From contig JAXHTH010000067.1 in NCBI GenBank assembly GCA_034211115.1, forward strand, positions 1 to 27,714: a stretch of 27,714 nt of DNA, written 5' to 3'. A model generated the notes under the pieces. The model saw nothing but the letters and a program-made list of their open reading frames with translations. It was not told the origin of the DNA and did no database searches. Shown one piece after another: positions 1-7,681 of the stretch. The stretch comes from JAXHTH01 sp034211115. Its GTDB lineage: Bacteria > Planctomycetota > Phycisphaerae > Phycisphaerales > SM1A02. The stretch's first letter is position 1. Each line of letters opens with the position of its first letter. Made by a program: the position numbers and the translations under genes.

Positions 1-215
1 GGGTGACGTGCAGCTACTTCGAGCAGGTGCAGAGCAACATGAACTACTTCTGGGAGAAGGATGAGGTCCTGGGCAAGCTCGACGTGAAGATGACCTCCGC
101 CTTCATCTCGGTCAGCGAGCTGGCCCGGAAACGCAAGCTCTACATGCGCGACGCCGCCTACGTCATCGCCGTCGATCGTGTCGCCCGCGCCTGTCGCGAC
201 CGAGGCTGGGTCTGA
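1..215 (+). CDS. gdhA: Glutamate dehydrogenase, C-terminal fragment (5' end outside window)
   Basis: The last 70 residues of a Glu/Leu/Phe/Val dehydrogenase are visible and end at the TGA at 213-215. The fragment has the SYFEQVQ segment, then MTSAF, and the terminal helix pattern MRDAAYVIAVDRVARACRDRGWV-type, which matches the C-terminus of bacterial glutamate dehydrogenases (family ending ...RTAAYxxAxxRVAxAxRxRGW). The enzyme interconverts glutamate with 2-oxoglutarate and ammonium in the cytoplasm. The GTG at position 3 is an internal valine codon, not a start. Cofactor specificity cannot be judged because the Rossmann domain lies upstream. An 84-nt gap separates it from the next gene on the same strand, so co-transcription is possible. 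Confidence 0.78.
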   Translation, partial: VTCSYFEQVQSNMNYFWEKDEVLGKLDVKMTSAFISVSELARKRKLYMRDAAYVIAVDRVARACRDRGWV

Positions 216-299
216 CGCGGGCGTCGATCGCGGTCGGACCGCGCCGGCGGAGGTGCGGCGTGATTCTCTTCTTCAACCGCGCCCGAGCGCCGTGAGCAG

Positions 300-2057
300 A
301 TGATCGAACGCGGTGACGCCAGCCGAGAGATCCCGCCCTTCGACCGGACCTTCTTCGAGTCCGGCGAAGCGTTCACCCGCATCGGAGGCGGGAGCATCGG
401 CGGCAAGGCGCACGGACTGGTCTTCATCCGCGACATCCTGGAAGGCGATCTCGAGCCGGGGGCGTTTCCCTCCGTCCGCGTCAACATCCCCACCCTCACC
501 GTGGTGGGCGCGGACGTGTTCGAAGCGTTCATGCAACGCAACGGGCTGGAGGAGATCGCCTTTTCCGATGCGCCGGACGAGCGGATTGCGCACGCGTTTC
601 AGCGGGCGGATCTGCCCACGGAAGTGCTGGGCGATCTGAAGGCGCTGATCGATCAGGTGCATTCCCCGCTGGCGGTGCGTTCGTCCAGCCGGCTGGAGGA
701 CGCCCTGTTCCGGCCGTTCGCCGGCGTGTACGCGACGAAGATGACGCCCAACAACCAGCCCGATCCGGCCCTGCGCTTCCGCCGGCTCGTCGAGGCCATC
801 AAGTTCGTCTACGCCAGCACCTTCTTCAAGGCCGCCCGAAGTTACATCCGCTCCACGGACGAGGATCCGCGGCAGGAGCGGATGGCCGTCATCATCCAGG
901 AAGTCGTCGGCGCACGGCACGGCGATCGCTACTACCCCGACGTCTCCGGCGTCTGCCGCTCCTACAACTTCTACCCGCTGGGGCGGACACGGCCGGAGGA
1001 CGGGGTCGTGGACCTGGCCCTGGGGCTGGGCAAGACGATCGTGGACGGGGGGGTGACGTGGTGCTACTCGCCGGCGCGGCCCCAGGCACCGCCGCCCTTC
1101 GGCTCCGTCAAGGAGCTGATGAAGAACACGCAGACGAAGTTCTGGGCCGTCAACATGGGCCGACCCCGCGAGGTCGACCCGACCGCCGAGGAGGAGTATC
1201 TCGTGCAGGCGGATCTCGCGGCCGCGGAGTACGACGGCACGCTCCCGCACGTCGCGTCGACCTACGACGCCGCCTCCGATCGGCTCGTGCTGGGAACGGC
1301 AGGCCGCGGGCCCCGGGCCATCAACTTCGCCCCCCTGCTGGAACTGAAACGCTATCCGCTCAACGACATCATCCGCAGGATGCTGTCGGCCTGCGAGCGC
1401 GCGCTGGACGGGCCGGTGGAGATCGAGTTCGCGCTGACCTTCCCTCACCCCGGCGGCGCCGACACGGCCCGGGTGGGATTCCTCCAGGTCCGCCCCATGG
1501 TGGTCTCCGAGGAACGGGTGGAGATCACCGAGCAGGAGCTTCGAAGACCGGACCTCGTCACCGCCTCCCGCCGCGTGATGGGCAACGGCGTGAACCGATC
1601 GGTCTGCGACGTCGTGTACGTGAAACCCGAGTCGTTCGACGCGAGCCTCACGCCCCGGATCGCCGCCCAGTTGGAGCAGTTCAACACCCCCCTGCTGGCG
1701 GAGGGCCGTCCCTATCTGCTCATCGGCTTCGGCCGGTGGGGAAGCTCGGATCCCTGGCTGGGCATTCCCGCCAAGTGGGGGCAGATCTGCGGGGCCCGGG
1801 TGATCATCGAGGCCACCCTGCCCAACATGATCGTCGAGCTGAGCCAGGGGTCGCACTTCTTTCACAACATCTCCAGCTTCCAGGTGAGCTACTTCTCCGT
1901 GGACCACCAGCGGGGCCCCGGCATCGACTGGGCGTGGCTGGACGCCCGGCCCCGCGTGGCGGAAACCGACCTCGTCCGCCACGTGCGGCTCGAGGAGCCC
2001 CTGCTGGTGAAGGTGGACGGCCGAACGGGGCGCGGCGCCGTCTGGCAGCGAGCCTGA
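300..2057 (+). CDS. PEP/pyruvate-binding (PPDK N-terminal, ATP-grasp-like) protein, 585 aa
   Basis: The protein resembles the ATP/PEP-pyruvate binding domain of pyruvate phosphate dikinase and PEP synthase. Residues 29-40 hold the nucleotide-binding GGGSIGGKAHGL, residues 127-134 RSSSRLED, about 200-204 QEVVG and 242-250 GLGKTIVDG, all in the order found in PPDK_N. After this, where PPDK and PEP synthase carry the phosphohistidine swivel and the TIM barrel, there is instead a different module with GRWGS (478-482) and an ELSQGSHFF segment (His519). A full dikinase reaction is therefore unlikely; ATP binding and perhaps phosphotransfer to an unknown partner are inferred. The ATG at 300 is the best in-frame start, although the upstream Shine-Dalgarno is weak. 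The paralogue at 2128 follows after 70 nt, which suggests one transcript. Confidence 0.8.
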   Translation: MIERGDASREIPPFDRTFFESGEAFTRIGGGSIGGKAHGLVFIRDILEGDLEPGAFPSVRVNIPTLTVVGADVFEAFMQRNGLEEIAFSDAPDERIAHAFQRADLPTEVLGDLKALIDQVHSPLAVRSSSRLEDALFRPFAGVYATKMTPNNQPDPALRFRRLVEAIKFVYASTFFKAARSYIRSTDEDPRQERMAVIIQEVVGARHGDRYYPDVSGVCRSYNFYPLGRTRPEDGVVDLALGLGKTIVDGGVTWCYSPARPQAPPPFGSVKELMKNTQTKFWAVNMGRPREVDPTAEEEYLVQADLAAAEYDGTLPHVASTYDAASDRLVLGTAGRGPRAINFAPLLELKRYPLNDIIRRMLSACERALDGPVEIEFALTFPHPGGADTARVGFLQVRPMVVSEERVEITEQELRRPDLVTASRRVMGNGVNRSVCDVVYVKPESFDASLTPRIAAQLEQFNTPLLAEGRPYLLIGFGRWGSSDPWLGIPAKWGQICGARVIIEATLPNMIVELSQGSHFFHNISSFQVSYFSVDHQRGPGIDWAWLDARPRVAETDLVRHVRLEEPLLVKVDGRTGRGAVWQRA

Positions 2058-2127
2058 ATCATCCGTCCCGGGTCCGTCGACGCAAGCGACCTCGCCGCCC
2101 GGCCGACATACCGTTAGGGAAGCACTC

Positions 2128-5100
2128 GTGCGAGGACCGCTCCCGATGACCACCACGGAAGGACCGATTGACCAGATCCTGCAGACGCTCCGCGAGCGGG
2201 CCAAGGAGCTCACCTGCCTGTACGAGGTCGATGAGATCCTCAGCCGGCAGGCCGGACCCTCGCCCGAGGTGTACCAACGGATCGTGGAGGCCATCCCCCC
2301 GGGCTGGCAATATTCGGAAATCTGCCGGTGCCGCATCGTCATGGACGGGCAGACGTTCGAGCCGGAGAACTTCCAGGAGTCGCCCTGGTGCATGAGCGCC
2401 GAGATCCGCACGGAGGGCGAGCCCGTCGGCGAGATCGCCGTCTACTACACCGAGGAGAAGCCCAAGGCCGACGAAGGCCCGTTCCTCAAGGAGGAGCGCA
2501 AGCTGATCAACACCATCGCCGAGCGCATCAGCCTGTTCCTCATGCAGCAGCGGCTTCGCTCGGCCCACCAGAGCTGGAAGAGCGCGGTGCGCAGCATCTC
2601 CGCGCGGGAGACGCAGCCGTGGGCGGTCCTCCTGGAGTTCCTTCGCCGCACCGATCTCAAGCTGCTGGGACGCATCACCCGCAAGATGATCAACCATCTC
2701 TGCTGGAACGGCGTCCGCGAGGCCGAGGCGCTGCTGCACGAGAGCCTGCTGGAGGAGGATGATCGCGGCGAGGCGGCCGCGGACGATGAAAACCGCCCCA
2801 TGGTGCGGAGGCGGGTCGAGGAAGGCGCGGGGCTGACCGAGCGCACCTTCGAGGTGGCGGCCCGGCACCTCAGCGAAGCCGAGGTCGTCGCCTGCATGCA
2901 GCGGTGGATCAACGAGGAGAAGTCCACCTATCTCATCAAGTCGCTGGAGAATCCCGGCACGGGCCTCGCCGAAATGGCCGAGGCGGTCGACCGCTACCAG
3001 GCCGCCGCGATCGATGAATCCGAACTCCCGCTCGCGGTGCAGACGTCGCTGAAGGTCGCCCTGCTCCGGCGGTACTTCGTCGATCAGCTCACCTACATCA
3101 AGGTGGCCAAGGGCTTCGTGCGGATCGAGGATTTCTACGATCTCATTCAGCATCTCATTCATCCCGCGCGGAGCCAGGGCAAGCTGGGGGGCAAGGGCGC
3201 CGGGCTCTTCCTCGCCACCCAGATCCTCCGCAAGTCGCCCGAATACGCCGAGCTGTTCCGCAACCTGAAGATTCCCCGCACGTGGTATCTCGCCTCCGAC
3301 ACCCTCCTCGAGTTCATTCACTACAACAACCTCGAGGAGGTGTACAACCGCAAGTACATGGAAGTGGAGCGGCTGCGGCAGGACTACCCGCACATCATCC
3401 AGGTGTTCAAGAACTCGCCGTTCCCGCCGGAGATCGTGAAGGGTCTCGCCGTCGCCCTCGACGATTTCGAGGATCGCCCGCTCATTGTGCGCAGCTCGAG
3501 CCTGCTCGAGGACCAGGTGGGCAGCGCGTTCTCGGGCAAGTACAAGAGCCTGTTCGTGGCCAACCAGGGGACGAAGGAGCAGCGTCTCGCCGCGCTGCAG
3601 GACGCCATCGCCGAGGTTTACGCCTCCGTGTTCTCGCCCGATCCGATCGAGTACCGCGCCGAGCGCGGCCTGCTGGACTTCCGGGAGGAGATGGGCATTC
3701 TCATCCAGGAGGTGGTGGGCCGGCGGATCGGCAAGTACTTCATGCCCGCCTTCGCCGGCGTCGCCTTCAGCAACAACGAGTTCCGCTGGTCGGCCCGGAT
3801 CAAGCAGCAGGACGGCCTGGTGCGCATGGTTCCCGGCCTCGGCACGCGGGCCGTCGACCGCCTCGCCGACGACTATCCCGTCCTCGTCTCGCCCGGCCAG
3901 CCCAATCTGCGGGTCAACGTGACGCCCGACGAGATCGTTCGCTACTCCCCGGCCAAGATGGACGTCATCAACCTCGAGCACAACGTCTTCGAGACCGTGG
4001 ACGTGCGCGAGCTTCTCCGCGAGTGCGGCGACGACTACCCCGCGGTGCGCAAGATGATCTCCATGGTCGATCACAACCAGATCCGAAAGCCCTCGGCGCT
4101 GGAGCCGGACTGGGAGAGCGATGACTTCGTCGTCACCTTCGAGGGTCTCATCGAGGACGGGCTGTTCGTCAACCAGTTGAAGACGATGCTCACCCTGCTT
4201 TCCGACAAGCTCGGCACGCCCGTGGATCTCGAGTTCGCCCACGACGGCGACGACTTCTATCTCGTGCAGTGCCGGTCCCAGAGTTATGCCAAGGAGCACG
4301 CGCCGGCCCCCATCCCCCGCGACATCCCGCGCGATCGACTGCTCTTCACCGCCAACCGGTACGTCTCCAACGGGCGCATTCCCGACATCACGCACATCGT
4401 CTACGTCGATCCGGAGCGCTACGCGAGCCTGGGCGATCTCCAGGAGATGAAGGACGTGGGCCGGGCCGTGGGCCGGCTCAACATGCTGCTGCCCAAGCGG
4501 CAGTTCGTGCTCATGGGACCCGGGCGCTGGGGTAGCCGCGGCGACATCAAGCTCGGCGTGAGCGTCACCTACTCGGAGATCAACAACACCGCCGTCCTGC
4601 TGGAGATCGCGCGGCAGAAGGGCAATTACGTGCCCGAGCTGTCCTTCGGCACGCACTTCTTCCAGGATCTGGTGGAGGCGGAGATTCGTTACCTGCCGCT
4701 CTATCCCGACGATCCGGACGCCGTCTTCCATGAGTTGTTCTTCCGTCGCTCGGGCAACATCCTGCCTGATCTGCTGCCGGAGTTCGCGCATCTCTCCGAT
4801 GTCATCCGGGTGATCGACGTGCCGCGGGAGACGGACGGCCGGGTTCTGCGCATGCTCATGAACGCCGATCTGGACGAAGCGGTGGGCATGCTCGCGCCGC
4901 CCGGCACCGAGGCCGGGCCCGTCGACGAGGCGAAGTGGATCGTCGACGCCACTCCCGAGAATCACTGGCGCTGGCGCCTGCGGATGGCCGAGCGCATCGC
5001 CTCGCACGTCGACGCGCAGCGGTTCGGGATCAAGGCGATGTACGTGTTCGGGAGCACGAAGAACGCGACGGCCGGGCCGGGGAGCGACGTGGATCTCATC

Positions 5101-5355
5101 GTGCACGATCACGGCGATCTCCGCCAGCGCCGGCAGTTCTCCACCTGGCTGGAAGGATGGAGCCTCACCCTCGCCGAGATCAACTACCTTCGCACCGGCT
5201 ATAGCTCCGACGGCCTGCTCGACGTGCACTTCGTCACCGACGAGGACATCGCCAACCGCACGAGCTACGCGTCGAAGATCGGTGCCGTCACCGACGCCGC
5301 CCGCCCCCTCCGCCTCGGCAACAACCAGAAACAGCACGAAAAAGCTGAAAGCTGA
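2128..5355 (+). CDS. GAF-like / PEP-pyruvate-binding / nucleotidyltransferase multidomain protein, 1075 aa
   Basis: Domains in order: an N-terminal helix LRERAKELTCLYEVDEI followed by a GAF-like sensor region (about 20-150); a helical linker; a PPDK_N-type ATP-binding domain with GGKGAGL (about 354), RSSSLLED (about 455), QEVVG (about 526) and GLGTRAVD (about 570); a module shared with the preceding gene, with GRWGS (799-803) and ELSFGTHFF (His843); and a C-terminal polymerase-beta-like nucleotidyltransferase with GSTKNATAGPGSDVDL (975-990, the GS-X10-DXD motif, Asp987 and Asp989) and a likely third carboxylate at Asp1032. No phosphohistidine or TIM-barrel domain is visible. The start is ambiguous: GTG at 2128 has AGGGA seven bases upstream, while ATG at 2146 also follows a GAGGA. 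The last codons run into a heptamer repeat array. A signalling or nucleotidylation role is inference only. Confidence 0.78.
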   Translation: MRGPLPMTTTEGPIDQILQTLRERAKELTCLYEVDEILSRQAGPSPEVYQRIVEAIPPGWQYSEICRCRIVMDGQTFEPENFQESPWCMSAEIRTEGEPVGEIAVYYTEEKPKADEGPFLKEERKLINTIAERISLFLMQQRLRSAHQSWKSAVRSISARETQPWAVLLEFLRRTDLKLLGRITRKMINHLCWNGVREAEALLHESLLEEDDRGEAAADDENRPMVRRRVEEGAGLTERTFEVAARHLSEAEVVACMQRWINEEKSTYLIKSLENPGTGLAEMAEAVDRYQAAAIDESELPLAVQTSLKVALLRRYFVDQLTYIKVAKGFVRIEDFYDLIQHLIHPARSQGKLGGKGAGLFLATQILRKSPEYAELFRNLKIPRTWYLASDTLLEFIHYNNLEEVYNRKYMEVERLRQDYPHIIQVFKNSPFPPEIVKGLAVALDDFEDRPLIVRSSSLLEDQVGSAFSGKYKSLFVANQGTKEQRLAALQDAIAEVYASVFSPDPIEYRAERGLLDFREEMGILIQEVVGRRIGKYFMPAFAGVAFSNNEFRWSARIKQQDGLVRMVPGLGTRAVDRLADDYPVLVSPGQPNLRVNVTPDEIVRYSPAKMDVINLEHNVFETVDVRELLRECGDDYPAVRKMISMVDHNQIRKPSALEPDWESDDFVVTFEGLIEDGLFVNQLKTMLTLLSDKLGTPVDLEFAHDGDDFYLVQCRSQSYAKEHAPAPIPRDIPRDRLLFTANRYVSNGRIPDITHIVYVDPERYASLGDLQEMKDVGRAVGRLNMLLPKRQFVLMGPGRWGSRGDIKLGVSVTYSEINNTAVLLEIARQKGNYVPELSFGTHFFQDLVEAEIRYLPLYPDDPDAVFHELFFRRSGNILPDLLPEFAHLSDVIRVIDVPRETDGRVLRMLMNADLDEAVGMLAPPGTEAGPVDEAKWIVDATPENHWRWRLRMAERIASHVDAQRFGIKAMYVFGSTKNATAGPGSDVDLIVHDHGDLRQRRQFSTWLEGWSLTLAEINYLRTGYSSDGLLDVHFVTDEDIANRTSYASKIGAVTDAARPLRLGNNQKQHEKAES

Positions 5356-5383
5356 AAGCGGAAACGCCGAGAGCGGAAACGCC
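5341..5383 (+). repeat. Degenerate heptamer tandem array A (AAAGCTG-type)
   Basis: Consecutive units AAAGCTG, AAAGCTG, AAAGCGG, AAACGCC, GAGAGCGG (8 nt) and AAACGCC keep a 7-bp register. The array starts inside the last codons of the 1075-aa gene (its TGA is 5353-5355) and continues downstream. It is purine-rich on the sense strand of that gene. Part of it (5345-5357) is a perfect inverted repeat of 5482-5494. Confidence 0.75.
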
Positions 5384-5481
5384 AAGAGGTGGATCCGCGG
5401 CCGCTGGAGGCAGCCGCAGGCCTCACGGGAGGCGGGAGTGCGGCCGGCGGCATGGCGCATCGCACCCCGCCGATCCGAGCA

Positions 5482-5516
5482 TTTCAGCTTTCAGTTCTCA
5501 GTTCCCCGTTTTCTCT
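5482..5516 (-). repeat. Degenerate heptamer tandem array B (inverted relative to A)
   Basis: On the + strand the units read TTTCAGC, TTTCAGT, TCTCAGT, TCCCCGT and TTTCTCT. On the minus strand, the sense strand of the phosphoesterase gene that stops at 5516-5518, they are purine-rich (GCTGAAA-like), as in the other arrays. The array touches the stop codon. Together with 5341-5383 it flanks about 100 bp (5384-5481) that hold no gene between the two convergent genes. No separate T-tract terminator was found here. Confidence 0.72.
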
Positions 5517-6379
5517 CACCGCAGTTCCCGCGCCGCCGCCTCGAGGTTTTCGAGATCGAACCGCACCAGCGCCAGCTCCGGCCCGTCGTGGGCGGCGCCG
5601 AACATGTGCGTGCGGCCGATCCGATCCCGCCACGAGCCGGTCAGCCGGGCCGATTCGTGCACGTGGCCGTGCAGCGTCAGCAGCGGCTGCCGCGTCTCGA
5701 TGAAGCGCTTCACCGCGATGCTCCCCACGTGCACGTCCACGTGCACGTGATCGACCATCTTCCCGTCCAGGGCGGCGCGATCGAGTTTCGTCTGGTACGG
5801 CGGCGTGTGAAACAGGAACACCGCGCGCTCCAGGGCATCGTCTCCGCTCAGTGTCTCCAGATCCTCGCGGATCGTCGCGTACCGCAGTTCGCTCGCCGAC
5901 ACGGGCACCGACCGCCGACCTTCCTCGGGCGAGACGCAGCCGGGATCGACGTACCGCGACACGTCGTACCGCTCCCAGTCCTTCAACAGAAACGGCGTCG
6001 GCGGCACGTACGCATAACCGTACACCCGCCACCGGTCCAGCGCCGCCGATCGGCCGTGGGCGTAGATCCACAATCCGCGGGCGGCGACATCGAGCAGCGC
6101 CGGCTCCTCGAACCGACCGTCGTCATTGCCCGGAATGAGAAACACCTGCGGATACGCCGATCCCAGGCGCTCGCGCAGCCGCTCGAACCCCCCGGCGAGA
6201 CGGTCGTTGACGAAGTCCTCCGCGCCCGGCGCGGTCGTCGATGATGCCACGAACGGCGAGGGCAGCAGGTCCCCGCCGAGAAAGACCGCCATCGGGCGAA
6301 GCGTCTCGATCGCATCGAATAACGCGTCGTAACGGCTGATATGGCCGTGCAGATCCGATGCAAACAGGCAGATGCTCAT
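5516..6379 (-). CDS. Calcineurin-like metallophosphoesterase, 287 aa
   Basis: The metal-binding motifs of the calcineurin-like superfamily occur in order: DLHGH at residues 9-13, GGD at 35-37, GNDDG at 84-88, and a late HGHVHES that supplies the final histidine ligands. This predicts a cytoplasmic two-metal phosphatase, phosphodiesterase or nuclease; the substrate cannot be told from sequence. There is no signal peptide. The ATG at 6377-6379 begins the conserved first strand (MSICLFASDLHGH), so the start is well placed. It lies 65 nt downstream of the ComB-like gene on the same strand and probably shares its promoter. The 3' end abuts an inverted heptamer array and converges on the upstream + strand gene. 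Confidence 0.85.
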   Translation of the reverse strand: MSICLFASDLHGHISRYDALFDAIETLRPMAVFLGGDLLPSPFVASSTTAPGAEDFVNDRLAGGFERLRERLGSAYPQVFLIPGNDDGRFEEPALLDVAARGLWIYAHGRSAALDRWRVYGYAYVPPTPFLLKDWERYDVSRYVDPGCVSPEEGRRSVPVSASELRYATIREDLETLSGDDALERAVFLFHTPPYQTKLDRAALDGKMVDHVHVDVHVGSIAVKRFIETRQPLLTLHGHVHESARLTGSWRDRIGRTHMFGAAHDGPELALVRFDLENLEAAARELR

Positions 6380-6444
6380 CGCCGCAGCGCTTTCCGATCG
6401 TGGTTCGGAGCCCCCATTCTACGGGATAACGGCTCGGAAGACGA

Positions 6445-7158
6445 TCACGCCCGACGAAGAACCCCGCCGCGCCGCTCGGCGACGACCTCGAATCGGTCGC
6501 GCGTGAGGGCGAACTGCACGTCACGGCCCATCCCCAGTTGCGACAGCTCCGCCGCGTGCTTCGATCGTTGCGCGACCTCGGAGGGGGCCAGCGCCCGCAC
6601 ATCGTCCGCCGCGCGCCGGGCGTCCTCATCGAGCGTGCACCGATCGGCCAGCCGCGCGGCGGCCAGGCCCGCGAAGTAGTAGTCCTCCAGCGCGTGCGCC
6701 TCGATCGGCTCGCCCGCGAGCATGATGCAGATGTCCGCTCCTCGATGCTCGGCCAGGTCGGCCGCGCGATCGGCGACGGCAGTGACGTTCACCACGGCCC
6801 CGACAAGGATCTGCCCGGCCTCCCCCGCCGCGTGCAACGCATGCGGGAAGTTCGTCGAGGTGAAGACGATCCGCCGGTCTGTGAGATCCTGCCCGTCAAG
6901 CTCGCTGGGCGAACTGCAGGAATCGAATCCTTCGATCTTCACGCTTCCCCGCTCGCCGATGAGGAGGGACTCGCCCTCGCGGGCCATGGCGAACGCCTCG
7001 TCGACCTCGCGCGTGACGAGGATCTCCGCCGCCCCCCGCGCGAAGGCGGTGGTGATCGTCGTCGAAGCGCGGAGGACATCGACCACGATCGCGATCGAGC
7101 CCGCCTCCGCGCGCTCGCCGTCCATCCTCCATCGAATGCTGACCCGGGGCTGGCGCAT
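6445..7158 (-). CDS. comB: 2-phosphosulfolactate phosphatase family (ComB-like), 237 aa
   Basis: The protein shows the ComB pattern: VVDVLRASTTITTAF (25-39) with the catalytic Asp region, LLIGERGSVKIEGFDSCSSPSEL (split around GER 68-70 and GFD 77-79), then IVFTSTNFPHAL (98-108) where ComB proteins usually read TTNGT. ComB dephosphorylates 2-phosphosulfolactate in coenzyme M biosynthesis; many bacteria without that pathway carry homologues whose substrate is unclear. The start at 7158 is preferred over in-frame starts further upstream because a GGAG lies about 8 nt ahead of it and the protein then begins in conserved sequence. A promoter candidate lies about 25-55 nt upstream. The metallophosphoesterase gene follows on the same strand. 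Confidence 0.8.
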   Translation of the reverse strand: MRQPRVSIRWRMDGERAEAGSIAIVVDVLRASTTITTAFARGAAEILVTREVDEAFAMAREGESLLIGERGSVKIEGFDSCSSPSELDGQDLTDRRIVFTSTNFPHALHAAGEAGQILVGAVVNVTAVADRAADLAEHRGADICIMLAGEPIEAHALEDYYFAGLAAARLADRCTLDEDARRAADDVRALAPSEVAQRSKHAAELSQLGMGRDVQFALTRDRFEVVAERRGGVLRRA

Positions 7159-7182
7159 ATCGCGGCTCCGAAGAGAGACGGC

Positions 7183-7212
7183 AGTAGACCGTCGTCGGGC
7201 CGGCGTTGTCAA
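7183..7212 (-). promoter_or_regulatory. Sigma70-type promoter candidate for the comB-like gene
   Basis: On the minus strand a perfect TTGACA (complement of 7207-7212) is followed after 18 bp by TCTACT (complement of 7183-7188, 4 of 6 to TATAAT). It predicts a transcript beginning near 7176, about 18 nt before the comB-like ATG. Called by eye; no transcript data. Confidence 0.5.
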
Positions 7213-7681
7213 GACGAGCCGGACGGGATGGAAAGACGAAGAGACGGACGGCAACGGTTCCGCGGGTCGGGCGGTCGAGCCTGACCCGTGCCGACCGCGC
7301 ACACACCGACCGATGCCGCACCCTCACCCGACGCTGCGGCGGCAGCCCGAAGCATGCGCTCCCCGATCCGGAGGCGAGGCGAGCATGCTTCACCCTTCGG
7401 GATGAAGCATGCCACCCCGGTGACCTGCGGGCCCGGCCGTGGCGGCTACGCCCGAGAACACGCCCGACCATCGGCCCGGCGGCATCGACGAACACCGCAG
7501 CTTGCCTGATCGCGCCCAGTTGACCGGCGGGCGCGCAATCGCCGGCCCAATCGGGCGGGAAATCGCGGAATCGACGCGTTCGGCGCGCATCATGTACATG
7601 GGGACGGTCCTCGCATCCCGTCGTTGCGCGGGAGCAGGCCGGCCCCGACCGCCGAACATCATCGAAGACCGGAGATGAACC
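7213..7681. other. Intergenic stretch between divergent genes, hairpin-bearing
   Basis: I find no convincing gene here. Its main structure is the hairpin at 7383-7412 and a further GAAGCATGC copy at 7349-7357. The right edge holds the leader of the 7682 gene, including a GGAG at 7671-7674. I see no strong promoter match for that gene. Confidence 0.5.
7383..7412. repeat. Strong intergenic hairpin (10-bp perfect arms plus CCC/GGG)
   Basis: GCATGCTTCA (7383-7392) pairs perfectly with TGAAGCATGC (7403-7412). Inside, CCC (7393-7395) pairs with GGG (7399-7401) around a TTC loop, leaving A7402 bulged. There is no T tract, so it is not a classic terminator. The 11-mer GGATGAAGCAT at 7400-7410 recurs at 12256-12266 in another intergenic hairpin, hinting at a dispersed element. 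Confidence 0.6.

Noticed and set aside
273..2411. Long open frame on the minus strand opposite the first PPDK_N-like gene (about 712 codons)
   Set aside because: High-GC DNA leaves the opposite frame open; the + strand protein has clear domain motifs and the minus translation has none.
5341..5383. CRISPR-like repeats
   Set aside because: Units are 7 bp with no spacers; no cas gene is nearby.
2059..5460. Open minus-strand frame of about 1133 codons
   Set aside because: Same effect: Leu/Ala/Asp/Arg-rich composition with no recognisable domain, opposite a well-supported multidomain gene.
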